Of a stretch of 64,000 nucleotides of DNA, positions 9,432 to 17,339 are shown in pieces. The stretch's first letter is position 1. Each line of letters begins with the position of its first letter. Source of the DNA: Streptomyces griseus (lineage in GTDB: Bacteria > Bdellovibrionota > Bdellovibrionia > Bdellovibrionales > Bdellovibrionaceae); the NCBI GenBank assembly GCA_943330705.2, contig CALQIT020000004.1:35084-99083 (forward strand). The letters are read 5' to 3'. The notes beneath the pieces were generated by a model. That model saw only the letters and a program-made list of their open reading frames with translations. It was not told where the DNA came from and ran no database searches. Made by a program: the position numbers and the translations under genes.

Positions 9432-9652
9432 CTTTACCCCACTTCTGCCAGTGGAGATAGCAGACTACGTCCTGATTCTCAACCCTTCTTGTTTTATAGT
9501 TTCAAGTTTTCCTACTCAAGCCCAATCTGAAGCTCAAGAAAAATTGGGCGGATTGGGCGAACAAATCGAAAGGGACTCTGAAAAAAGTCAAAAACCTGGA
9601 CACGAAAATGACAAGGAATTTGATCGGACTGCTTAATCCAGATGTGATTTTC
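9432..9652. other. Intergenic region, no gene recognised
   Basis: About 220 bp between the metallopeptidase start and the YheU-like gene stop, both minus strand. It holds a short inverted pair (GCCCAAT near 9519 and ATTGGGC near 9547) separated by 16 nt. A GTG-started frame of 61 residues on the plus strand lacks a ribosome binding site and any recognisable feature. The region presumably carries the metallopeptidase promoter, but I could not pick a convincing pair of hexamers. Confidence 0.4.
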
Positions 9653-9916
9653 TTAAACGCTAGGGATTGTCGCCCGTGTTCTTTTTTTGAACTCTGCTTT
9701 GGTCATTAAAGTCACTGACTCTGTATTTGGGTCAAAAACAATCTTAATCAAACCGGAATTCAACTGGCCGTTGATCTGACGAATTTTTTGCTCATGCGAT
9801 ATCTCGTTCCAACCGTAATCTGTGCCCTCACGGGAAATAAAACCGTCTATAACCCCAGCTACGGCCTCGGGACTAAGTTCGTTTAAAGCTACTTCTAAAG
9901 GGGATTTGGTATCCAT
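9653..9916 (-). CDS. YheU/UPF0270-family small protein
   Basis: 87 residues. The block LSPEAVAGVIDGF-SREGTDYGWNE-EQKI-Q-QL-G matches the YheU (UPF0270) pattern, in which an LSPETL-type start, REGTDYG and EQK are conserved. The family has no established function. I chose ATG 9916 because AGGCAGG lies just upstream; an alternative TTG seven codons earlier (9937) lacks one. It is probably monocistronic. Confidence 0.8.
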   Translation of the reverse strand: MDTKSPLEVALNELSPEAVAGVIDGFISREGTDYGWNEISHEQKIRQINGQLNSGLIKIVFDPNTESVTLMTKAEFKKRTRATIPSV

Positions 9917-10070
9917 AACCTGCCTTTTTTCTTTCAATGATCCGGATCGCGGCCATCAGTTTCATTGAGCTCACAGCTTAGCCAAAAAGTAGCTGGATTC
10001 AAAGATTGCTAGAACAGATTTCCTACAAAGAACTTCAAACGGAAACCCAAATGATTCAAGGAGAACCAAG

Positions 10071-10895
10071 ATGAATCTACTCAATCCCGCCCGATTTTTT
10101 CTATTTTCGCGTATTTTGACCCTCAGCGCAGTCCTTACGGCCTGTGCGCCAGACTCACCACATACATCATCAAATCCAGGCACTGAGCCCCTTTCGGATG
10201 ACTCCAGCATAGTCCATGGGAAAAATGTAAAGGAGAAATCTGAACTCAGTCGGTCTGTGGTCGCCTTAGTTTCGACCAGGCAAGACGGACAGGCAGTTTG
10301 TACTGGAACCATACTCGCCGAGGATATGGTCTTAACGGCCGCCCACTGTGTTGAGGGTCAGCCACAGAAAATTTCAGTGGTTTTTGGCAATCAGGTCCAT
10401 TTGGCAAAGCCTGAATCAATTCGAAATGTTGAATCCTTTATACAAAATCCACTTTGGCATCACCCCAGCGAAAAGGGTCAAGGCGACTTGGCAATTGTTC
10501 ACTTCTTGGGAAAACTTCCAACTGGGTACCAGGCAGTAAAACTTGCAAGTGATGACTTTAAACTATTCTCAGGCCAAGAAGTGCAGATCATCGGATATGG
10601 CGTCACCAATGGCCTCAGCCACCTTGGTGCGGGAGTTCTGCGGCAAGCGCAAACCACTGTCATTGGCCAAAAAACAAAATCTGAAATCATTACTGACGGC
10701 CGACTCAGTAGTGTTTGTTTTGGTGACTCAGGCGGACCCGCGTTCACTCAGGTCGATGGAAACTTTACACAATGGGGAATCGCCAGTTCAGTCAAGAATC
10801 AAGCTTGCAACCAGTCTTCGGTGCACACAGCTGTCATGGGATATAAAAAATGGATTTTAGCAAGCATGCAAAAATTAAGAAAATTTGGAAAATAG
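10071..10895 (+). CDS. Trypsin-like (S1) serine protease lipoprotein
   Basis: 274 residues. The N-terminus has a hydrophobic stretch and lipobox VLTAC (Cys25), then a low-complexity linker and an IVHG motif (from Ile47) resembling the trypsin activation N-terminus. The catalytic triad is visible: His92 in LTAAHC, Asp139 in GDLAIV and Ser220 in CFGDSGGP. Chymotrypsin-fold proteases of this kind are abundant in Bdellovibrio relatives. AAGGAG precedes the ATG. The predicted location is periplasmic or outer membrane-anchored, with possible activation by cleavage before Ile47. Confidence 0.9.
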   Translation: MNLLNPARFFLFSRILTLSAVLTACAPDSPHTSSNPGTEPLSDDSSIVHGKNVKEKSELSRSVVALVSTRQDGQAVCTGTILAEDMVLTAAHCVEGQPQKISVVFGNQVHLAKPESIRNVESFIQNPLWHHPSEKGQGDLAIVHFLGKLPTGYQAVKLASDDFKLFSGQEVQIIGYGVTNGLSHLGAGVLRQAQTTVIGQKTKSEIITDGRLSSVCFGDSGGPAFTQVDGNFTQWGIASSVKNQACNQSSVHTAVMGYKKWILASMQKLRKFGK

Positions 10896-10930
10896 AAACT
10901 TTGGAATATGCCGCAAATTAAAGATTATTT

Positions 10931-12439
10931 TTAACGCATAAAAAACTGGGTCCAAGCGGGCGCTCCCGTTTGGGCAAATCTTAATTGCAGATAGGATTGA
11001 ATCATTTCTATGCCAGCTGGAAAATGTCCTATTGCCCTTTCTTGGGCGCCCATCAATGAAAAAAGCGTCAGTCCATGGGACCCTGTGCTTTGCAAATTCA
11101 TCGCATTTGCAATTACTGGGCTGCCGGCTGGAAAATTGTCGTGATAAATGACCTCAACGCTATCTCCATTCGAGTTTCTTGAAAATCCTCCATCAGAAAA
11201 TCGGCTACGAAGAATTACGGTTCGAGCTTCGTGGTGAGCTTGCTCAGCTCCAATGGCTACGACCCAGAATTGCATCGGCATTTGGTAAGAAAAGGATGCC
11301 GAATACTCCCGCCTTCCTGTTTTGATCAATGGAAGAATCCGAATGCTGTTCGGAATTCTTAGGTCGGAAAGATACAAACTTCCGGGATAATGGCGCCGAA
11401 CCTTAACCATCCGTTGCCCTTCCGAAGGCCCAGCTTGGATTTCATCTCTTGGGTAGCCGTAAAGGTTAAGAACGTTTTTAATGCTGGAACCAAGACGGCC
11501 ATCTGCCGGCGCAATTTCAAGAGCATTTTTCAAAGAAATATCTAGGTCAAATCCGCCATAGGAAGGGTTTACCAAAGTATTGCTAATTTGTGCTCGAAGA
11601 AGCGGAAGGGAAGCTACCATTTCCTTTGCTGCGGCATTAAAGACACTCGTAAATTTTGCAATCTTGCTAAGATCTAAAGCGATATATTGAATATATTTTT
11701 GATCTGGATAACCAAGTGCATACCTATAAACGATATCTTTAGCCAATTCGACAGCCGTACGGCCTGGTTTTTCAATAAGATTTTGCAGAATGCCACTATA
11801 ATCACTACCGCTACGCGGAACCAAAAACTGTGAACCAACCATAATACCAACGCTATCTTTTAGCTCGAAGGCTACCTCTAAAGATGACATAAGGCAGGCA
11901 TCAAAACTAAGCAAATCGATTTTTGGGGCCGTTCGATTGGAATTAGGGTATGCTTGAAAGCCTTCTAGGCCCCGGCGCAGTTCAGGTAAAGTCAGATGAT
12001 TATTTGGGTTATTGTCATAGGAAACCCCCTGCCATCCAGTACCGTGATTCCAAATAATTAGGGCATATTTTTTTGCAGGAAAATTTGTTGTTCCCCACTT
12101 TAGAAATTCAGACAAAGTCTGGGCCGAGCCCATATCAGTTTCTGGTAGGTCTTGTAATACTTGAGCTGTAGTTTTACCAGGAACTGGATTGGAATTGCGA
12201 CGAACATAATAGCGGTGAGTACTTTCCCCCGCCGTATTTGGATCCAATTGAACGACGACGTTCACATCCTTCGAGGATCCAACCTTCTCCATTTCAGCTA
12301 AATCATTCAGTCCAGAATAGTAAAGGTCATTATCAGCATTCATAAAAACCAAAAAAGTCCACTCTTTAACGTCTGCTGATTGCGCTTGCAATGATAAAAA
12401 AAATAGAAAAAGAAGCAGCGATGAGGTCAAAAAATGCAT
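10931..12439 (-). CDS. Clostripain-like (C11) cysteine peptidase, exported
   Basis: 502 residues with a signal peptide (MHFLTSSLLLFLFFLS to about QSA at residue 22). The clostripain family core is present: WTFLVFMNADNDL (27-39), catalytic His132 in IIWNHGTGW, and catalytic Cys182 in LLSFDACLMSS. C11 peptidases are clan CD enzymes often cleaving after Arg or Lys. The region beyond about residue 330 is beta-rich and could be a binding domain. A very strong ribosome binding site (AAAGGAGGAG) precedes the ATG. The gene converges with the trypsin-like protease gene, leaving only 35 bp between stops. Confidence 0.88.
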   Translation of the reverse strand: MHFLTSSLLLFLFFLSLQAQSADVKEWTFLVFMNADNDLYYSGLNDLAEMEKVGSSKDVNVVVQLDPNTAGESTHRYYVRRNSNPVPGKTTAQVLQDLPETDMGSAQTLSEFLKWGTTNFPAKKYALIIWNHGTGWQGVSYDNNPNNHLTLPELRRGLEGFQAYPNSNRTAPKIDLLSFDACLMSSLEVAFELKDSVGIMVGSQFLVPRSGSDYSGILQNLIEKPGRTAVELAKDIVYRYALGYPDQKYIQYIALDLSKIAKFTSVFNAAAKEMVASLPLLRAQISNTLVNPSYGGFDLDISLKNALEIAPADGRLGSSIKNVLNLYGYPRDEIQAGPSEGQRMVKVRRHYPGSLYLSDLRIPNSIRILPLIKTGRREYSASFSYQMPMQFWVVAIGAEQAHHEARTVILRSRFSDGGFSRNSNGDSVEVIYHDNFPAGSPVIANAMNLQSTGSHGLTLFSLMGAQERAIGHFPAGIEMIQSYLQLRFAQTGAPAWTQFFMR

Positions 12440-12460
12440 CGGCTCCTCCTTTGGATAAGC

Positions 12461-12706
12461 TTACTCTTTGGTTTTCAATCGATCGTTATTTTGTTCAATA
12501 AATTTTTGAATTTCATCCGCAATTCCAAGCAGCTTCAGCCACTGCTCTTTATAAAGGGTTACCGGAAATCGCCCCATCCCGTAAACCGAAAGAGCACCTT
12601 TTTCGCTTACTTTCATCGACAGCGTTCCCCGTGCTGCTTTTGTATTTTTTAGCGCTTCATTTTCAGCTTTAAGTCTTTCCAGTTCTGCCTTCATATCTTC
12701 TGACAT
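12461..12706 (-). CDS. Small coiled-coil protein with KSQW-like domain, unknown function
   Basis: 81 residues. The N-terminal 25 residues form an acidic/basic heptad segment (MKAELERLKAENEALKN), likely a coiled coil. The rest contains LSVYGMGRFPVTLYKEQWLKLL, a compact pattern recurring in small uncharacterised bacterial proteins. The start at 12706 is set by GGATGAGG seven to ten bases upstream; a longer frame to 12769 has no such signal. It is followed at 21 bp by the clostripain-like gene on the same strand, so co-transcription is possible. Confidence 0.65.
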   Translation of the reverse strand: MSEDMKAELERLKAENEALKNTKAARGTLSMKVSEKGALSVYGMGRFPVTLYKEQWLKLLGIADEIQKFIEQNNDRLKTKE

Positions 12707-12784
12707 TTTGTACCTCATCCTTGGTAATAACGGTGGTGTATTATTGGCACAGTAAAATGGCTCGGTCAATTCGCCCTTTAAAAT

Positions 12785-14590
12785 CTAATTCTTATGCCAA
12801 AACTTGCTTCCAATCTTCAGCTGGCGATCAGCTTCATGAAAAAAGTACTCTGAAGGTCGGGAAAACGATGTTATTCGCCGGTCCAGTCCATCATTCAACG
12901 AAACATGAACTCCATCACGACCTGAAGTTTGGTGGCACTGAGCGCAGGATACGCGGTCAAAACGAATGGCCTGGGTATCCAGACGCTTTGGATCACGATA
13001 GACAGTCGGAGTTAAATCAGCCATCAGCTGCTGCAGCTTTTGTTGCTGCTCGCCGGTCGAGTGCTTGATAGCGCTGCGAAACAGATCACTGTCGTAGGTC
13101 GAGGAGTAATATCCAAGGTCCACTCCTTCGCGAATAATCCGCAGTGCTTGCAGCGACAAATCGCTGGACAGTGACCTTGTCAAAGCACCGAAAGTCCAAA
13201 TTCCTGTCAATGACGAGCTAAAAGAAATGGACTCTATTGGGCGATCGGTAAAATCATGAATAAATTGAGCTAGAACCTGCGGGTAATCTGGGTCCTTATC
13301 TTCTCTGGTTTTTACCAGCTCATCAAGTCGCCTTAAAAATTGTTGGTGCTGAAGATCCCTAGTGCTCTGGTCAGCATGTCGATCAACTACATCATATTTA
13401 AGATGATAGTAAAGTTGTTCAAAGGGCCGCCCCGCAGCTCTTGGATCCATTAACTGATAAACAAAACGCAACTGCGGAATCACTTTTAATCCATCCCAAT
13501 GGGCATCATCCTGAGCTTCATAGGGTTTAATCGTAATGCCAACTAATGCATAATTATTCATGTCAGAAACATCATGAACCACATCTGTTATTTTTTCTAA
13601 ATACAAACCAGAAGTATAAATATTGGCTTCGCTCACGTCGCTAAGCTTAAGAACATCATGACCGGGTTCTTTCTCGGGATTAAAATCAGTAGTGGGCCGA
13701 CCATTTAAAAAATCCATTACTTTGCCAAAATCAACTTCTGACAAAAGTTTTCGTAACGGCCATTCCCGTTGTAAATCCTCTGTCCCCTCAATGAAAAGAT
13801 GTTTGGCAAACTGCAATGCAATAAGTCCTGGCTGCGGTCTGGGTTGATTCACCCCGTAGTCTTCACTGTGTCCATTTGGGTAATACCACAAACTATTTTG
13901 CTTAAGTTTTTCTAAATCGAAACGTGGCCACTTGTGCTTATTTCGTTCTTCACTAATGTGATGGATTGCGGATAATTTCCATTCAAATCGATGCAAAATA
14001 TTTTGTGGGAAATCTGCAAAAGTCATGGCTTTGTGATATTTTTTTACAAACGCCATCGGCTTAAAAGTGGGATCAGGATCCTCGGAATAATGTCGCCCAC
14101 ACTGGGCTCCGGGTCTAATCCGGGTGTAATGCTCCAGACGAACAACGATTTGCTCGTAACCTTCGGCCCGTTCTTTTTGAAAAACGTTTTTAGGATATTC
14201 GCTAATGTGACGAAGACCATATAGACCTTGGACCAAGCATCCTTCAGGTGTTGTCATCGAGGTATAATGATCAATATGCCTTTGCTTCTGTGAAAAAAAA
14301 GCAGGAATCAATTGAGCCCAACTTCCTTGGTGACCCTTTTGAAACATTGGATAAAGGGGCTCTGCCGCGCCCAATCCCGAGTCCACAAATTCATAATTGA
14401 AACCAGGTTTTGGAAACTCTAACAGCGATTCAAAAATAGTAATATTATCGTAAATGGATCCCGGCCGAAGTCCCACATTATTTGATTGCAGAATCTTAAC
14501 CCGCGTAAAGTTGCGAACCACTTCAACGACTTTTTCTTTTGCCTGAGCAGATAAAGAAACTGTAAAAATAACTGCAAATAACCACTGCAT
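12785..14590 (-). CDS. Exported protein with a single C-terminal CxxCH haem motif
   Basis: 601 residues. ATG 14590 is chosen because AGGAGG sits 4-5 nt upstream, and it starts a signal peptide (MQWLFAVIFTVSLSAQA). The body has no domain I recognise. Near the C-terminus (about residue 555) is SCAQCHQTSG, a CxxCH motif of c-type cytochromes, followed by a short His/Met-poor tail ending in FWHKN. This suggests one covalently bound haem in a large periplasmic protein, perhaps distantly related to cytochrome-c-like or di-haem peroxidase proteins, but that is inference. No electron-transfer partner gene is adjacent. Confidence 0.6.
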   Translation of the reverse strand: MQWLFAVIFTVSLSAQAKEKVVEVVRNFTRVKILQSNNVGLRPGSIYDNITIFESLLEFPKPGFNYEFVDSGLGAAEPLYPMFQKGHQGSWAQLIPAFFSQKQRHIDHYTSMTTPEGCLVQGLYGLRHISEYPKNVFQKERAEGYEQIVVRLEHYTRIRPGAQCGRHYSEDPDPTFKPMAFVKKYHKAMTFADFPQNILHRFEWKLSAIHHISEERNKHKWPRFDLEKLKQNSLWYYPNGHSEDYGVNQPRPQPGLIALQFAKHLFIEGTEDLQREWPLRKLLSEVDFGKVMDFLNGRPTTDFNPEKEPGHDVLKLSDVSEANIYTSGLYLEKITDVVHDVSDMNNYALVGITIKPYEAQDDAHWDGLKVIPQLRFVYQLMDPRAAGRPFEQLYYHLKYDVVDRHADQSTRDLQHQQFLRRLDELVKTREDKDPDYPQVLAQFIHDFTDRPIESISFSSSLTGIWTFGALTRSLSSDLSLQALRIIREGVDLGYYSSTYDSDLFRSAIKHSTGEQQQKLQQLMADLTPTVYRDPKRLDTQAIRFDRVSCAQCHQTSGRDGVHVSLNDGLDRRITSFSRPSEYFFHEADRQLKIGSKFWHKN

Positions 14591-14762
14591 ATGACCTCCT
14601 GAACGAGATAGCTGCTTGTGAACAATGAGCATAATCAAAAAACCAAGGCTGTGACAAGCCACCAAGGCGCTTATCTAAACTTATCAAATTATTTTGAATT
14701 GGCCAGCCAAAAGAAACGCTAAAGCCTAGTAAAAATTTCTAAAATTTAAAAAATCAGGCTAT

Positions 14763-15497
14763 CTATGGGCCAGGCTTTCGTTCACGCTTTCTGCGATAGG
14801 TAACCCCACCAGGCCGCGCTTGAGAGGCCCGAATAAACTCCAATTGACGCTCGACCATTTGATCAAACACATAGAGAAGGTGATCGTGGCTGCGGTTGCT
14901 GGTCGTTTCGTGATCGCCAATAAGTTCAATCGTTTGATGAATCGCTTCGATGGTAGAATAATAAGTCACGGCCGGTTGCTTGCGAACTCGAAAATTGGAA
15001 GGCCGATTCGGAGTAAAACAAATTCTTGGTAAATGAATCAAATTTTCACTGCGGCGAAGCATCTTTCCGGCCGTTGCCCAAGTTCCGTCTAAAACAAAAA
15101 TACGCAGGGGCTTTTCTGGCAGAAAAACTCCTTTGCGCTCTTCCGCAGTTAAAGTTGTCAAATCAACTGACCCTTGGCCAGGGGAAAGGATAACTGATTG
15201 ATGAGACTGCGACTGAATCAACTCGTTTACCAATGGATGGTCAGTGTAGTTTTCGCCACTGATCAAGTGCGAATTTTCAAGTATCAAGTGGGACATACGA
15301 CCCGTTGCAATTCTTCGGCGAACCTCGATGGGATGAATCAATATCACAAATTCAATTTTAGGATCAAATCGCTGGATATGACCACAGTAGCAACCATAGT
15401 CTGGCTGCAAGCAGCGCACACAAAGAATGCGAGTTTTTGCGGCCTGTTCCACTAGCTTCAAGCGATTTAATTTATATTGCTGCAATTGACTTATCAC
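14763..15497 (-). CDS. DTW-domain tRNA-uridine aminocarboxypropyltransferase-like protein
   Basis: 244 residues. The DTW motif appears as LDGTWATAGKM (about 135-145, with the family variant DGTW). Upstream is the cysteine cluster CVRCLQPDYGCYC (about 26-38), characteristic of DTW-domain proteins. TapT-type members transfer the 3-amino-3-carboxypropyl group from SAM to tRNA uridine to make acp3U. The cysteine cluster probably binds zinc. The start is GTG with GGGGGC upstream. It is probably monocistronic; a divergent EamA gene lies 126 bp away. Confidence 0.8.
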   Translation of the reverse strand: MISQLQQYKLNRLKLVEQAAKTRILCVRCLQPDYGCYCGHIQRFDPKIEFVILIHPIEVRRRIATGRMSHLILENSHLISGENYTDHPLVNELIQSQSHQSVILSPGQGSVDLTTLTAEERKGVFLPEKPLRIFVLDGTWATAGKMLRRSENLIHLPRICFTPNRPSNFRVRKQPAVTYYSTIEAIHQTIELIGDHETTSNRSHDHLLYVFDQMVERQLEFIRASQARPGGVTYRRKRERKPGP

Positions 15498-15623
15498 TTT
15501 GCCCCCAACTCTAGCGACTCTTCAGAAACGGTCGCCTTCAACGAAGGCTCTTCAAAATTGTAATTCCTAAATGATGACTTCGGAAGGCAAAAAGTCCTAC
15601 AGTGAACAAATTCTGAGGTTCAT

Positions 15624-16514
15624 TTGAAATCACGTCATTTTTTTATGATTCTATTGGTAATGGCTCTTTGGGGCCTCAATTTTGTTTTTGTGCGGATTGG
15701 CTTAAATGGGGTGCCACCGCTGCTGCTTTGTGCACTTCGTTTTCTGTTGGCCGGCTTCCCGGCAATTTTAATAATTAAAAAACCTGCCTGCTCTTGGAAG
15801 ATTTTAATAGCGTATGGGCTGGTCATGTTTGCCCTTCAATTTAGTCTTCTTTTCAGCGGTATGAAAGTGGGAATGTCCCCGGCTTTGGCGTCGCTATTGA
15901 TGCAAGTTCAGGTCTTTTTCAGCATGGGAATGGCGGCGTGGATATTCAAGGAAAAGTCCAGCTTATGGAAAATTGTCGGCGCTTTGATATCATTTTCAGG
16001 AATTGTCTACGTGGGACTACATACACAAAGCGAAATTACAAATTTAGGCATCTATCTGACCTTGGCCGCTGCCTTTTCATGGGGAACTGGAAATATTATT
16101 TCAAAAAAAATCGGCAACGTCCAACCATTGGCCCTGGTAGTTTGGGGAAGTTTTGTCGCAACTCCGGTTCTCATCGGTCTTTCAATTGTTGTTGATGGAC
16201 CTGATTTGATTCGGCTTACACTGCAAAATCTAGCGTGGCCATCGATAGCAGCCATCGGCTACATTACCTATTTTTCAACATACATAGCCTATTCACTTTG
16301 GAGCTTCCTACTGACGCAATACCCGACCCCGACGGTTGCTCCGTTTACACTTTTAATTCCCGTCTTTGGTTTTCTTGGTTCGTTTCTATTTTTAGACGAA
16401 AAAATTACCACTTGGAAAATTATTGCTGCAATGCTTGTGGTCTCTGGACTCTGTTTTAATTTACTAGAGTCCAAAATCAGGACTGGTTTTAGAATATTAA
16501 AAAAGGGAATTTAG
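15624..16514 (+). CDS. EamA-family (DMT superfamily) transporter
   Basis: 296 residues with about ten hydrophobic segments arranged as two EamA repeats. The first repeat starts MALWGLNFVFVRIGL and the second at about residue 150. The tail is basic. DMT proteins export or import small metabolites; the substrate cannot be read from sequence. The start is a TTG preceded by a GAGG-like site. No neighbour suggests a substrate. Its 3' end faces the DUF1993 gene. Confidence 0.85.
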   Translation: MKSRHFFMILLVMALWGLNFVFVRIGLNGVPPLLLCALRFLLAGFPAILIIKKPACSWKILIAYGLVMFALQFSLLFSGMKVGMSPALASLLMQVQVFFSMGMAAWIFKEKSSLWKIVGALISFSGIVYVGLHTQSEITNLGIYLTLAAAFSWGTGNIISKKIGNVQPLALVVWGSFVATPVLIGLSIVVDGPDLIRLTLQNLAWPSIAAIGYITYFSTYIAYSLWSFLLTQYPTPTVAPFTLLIPVFGFLGSFLFLDEKITTWKIIAAMLVVSGLCFNLLESKIRTGFRILKKGI

Positions 16515-16550
16515 CAGCCCCTCTTAAAAGCAGCTGCCAAACAAATGAAA

Positions 16551-17057
16551 CTACTTTTTAAAAGGCATTTCGCCAAGATAGTCCTTCTTCCCGATTTCAA
16601 CTCCATTGTGTCGCAAAATAGCATAGGCCGTCGTTGTATGAAAATAGAAATTAGGAATTGCATGTTGAAGCAAGAACTCAGTTCCCAATAAAAATTTTCC
16701 TTCCCACCTAGGCTGGGAAACCTTACGCCCTTCGGCACCTTCGAAATCTTTAGCAGAAAATGAATTTAAATATCCAATCACACTTTCAATTCTGGCCTTT
16801 AACTGCGGCAATGTTTTTTCGCTATCTTCATGAACAGGAGCATCTTTTCCCGTAAGTCGGGAAACTCCAAGTTTTGCAGTATCGCAGGCGATTTGAACTT
16901 GCCTCATAAGATTGAACTGATCCGGAGCAAGCCGCGATTGCAGCAAGGCCTCTGGGTCAAATTTTCTGACTTCGGCATTTTTTTCGGCCTTGTCTAAAAG
17001 ACGGCTTAAATTGTGTAGCATCTTTTGAAACTGCGGAACGCTCAGGTCATAAAGCAT
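16551..17057 (-). CDS. DUF1993-family protein
   Basis: 168 residues starting MLYDLSVPQFQKMLHNLSRLLDKAE, with the central FDPEALLQSRLAPDQFNLMRQV block and the later FLLQHAIPNFYFH-TTAYAILRHNGVEIGK pattern. These match the DUF1993 family, whose helical fold resembles the DinB/YfiT metal-binding four-helix bundle. Function is unknown. ATG 17057 has AAAGGAGC at an optimal distance; an upstream frame to 17081 lacks a site. Just upstream lies an inverted pair (AACTTAC at 17080, GTAAGTT at 17110) that could be an operator. Confidence 0.8.
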   Translation of the reverse strand: MLYDLSVPQFQKMLHNLSRLLDKAEKNAEVRKFDPEALLQSRLAPDQFNLMRQVQIACDTAKLGVSRLTGKDAPVHEDSEKTLPQLKARIESVIGYLNSFSAKDFEGAEGRKVSQPRWEGKFLLGTEFLLQHAIPNFYFHTTTAYAILRHNGVEIGKKDYLGEMPFKK

Positions 17058-17079
17058 AAAAGCTCCTTTTTTGTGGCTC

Positions 17080-17116
17080 AACTTACCACTAACTTGTCGT
17101 GGCCTACTAGTAAGTT
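17080..17116. promoter_or_regulatory. Interrupted palindrome upstream of DUF1993 gene
   Basis: AACTTAC at 17080-17086 is the reverse complement of GTAAGTT at 17110-17116, and additional inner bases (CACTA and TACTAG) partly continue the symmetry. It sits 23 bp upstream of the DUF1993 start. It may be a regulator binding site; no specific regulator is recognised. Confidence 0.3.
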
Positions 17117-17282
17117 ATACAATTGCTTATCTAGGTACTTTCCAATGGCATAGCCTAGTTTAAATAGTTGTCCCAGAGCAACTCCGCACGCCGTGCTGTA
17201 GTAATTTCATAGTCGCCAATTGCTTTTTGGGGCCAGCCATCTGTTGAAAACAGTGAAAGCTTTGAATGCCGAAGACAACAGA

Positions 17283-17311
17283 TTGATATTTCTTGCGTAT
17301 TGGCATATAAG
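17283..17311 (+). promoter_or_regulatory. Sigma-70-type promoter for ABC-F gene
   Basis: TTGATA (17283-17288) and TATAAG (17306-17311) are separated by 17 bp, an almost ideal housekeeping promoter. Transcription would start near 17318, about 20 bp before the ABC-F start codon. The preceding 170 bp (17117-17282) contains no recognisable gene. Confidence 0.65.
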
Positions 17312-17339
17312 CAGGACTCTTTAAACAGACGGAATCCAA

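Noticed and set aside
9451..9636. 61-residue GTG-started frame upstream of the M36-like gene
   Set aside because: No ribosome binding site, charged repetitive composition and no neighbours suggesting function.
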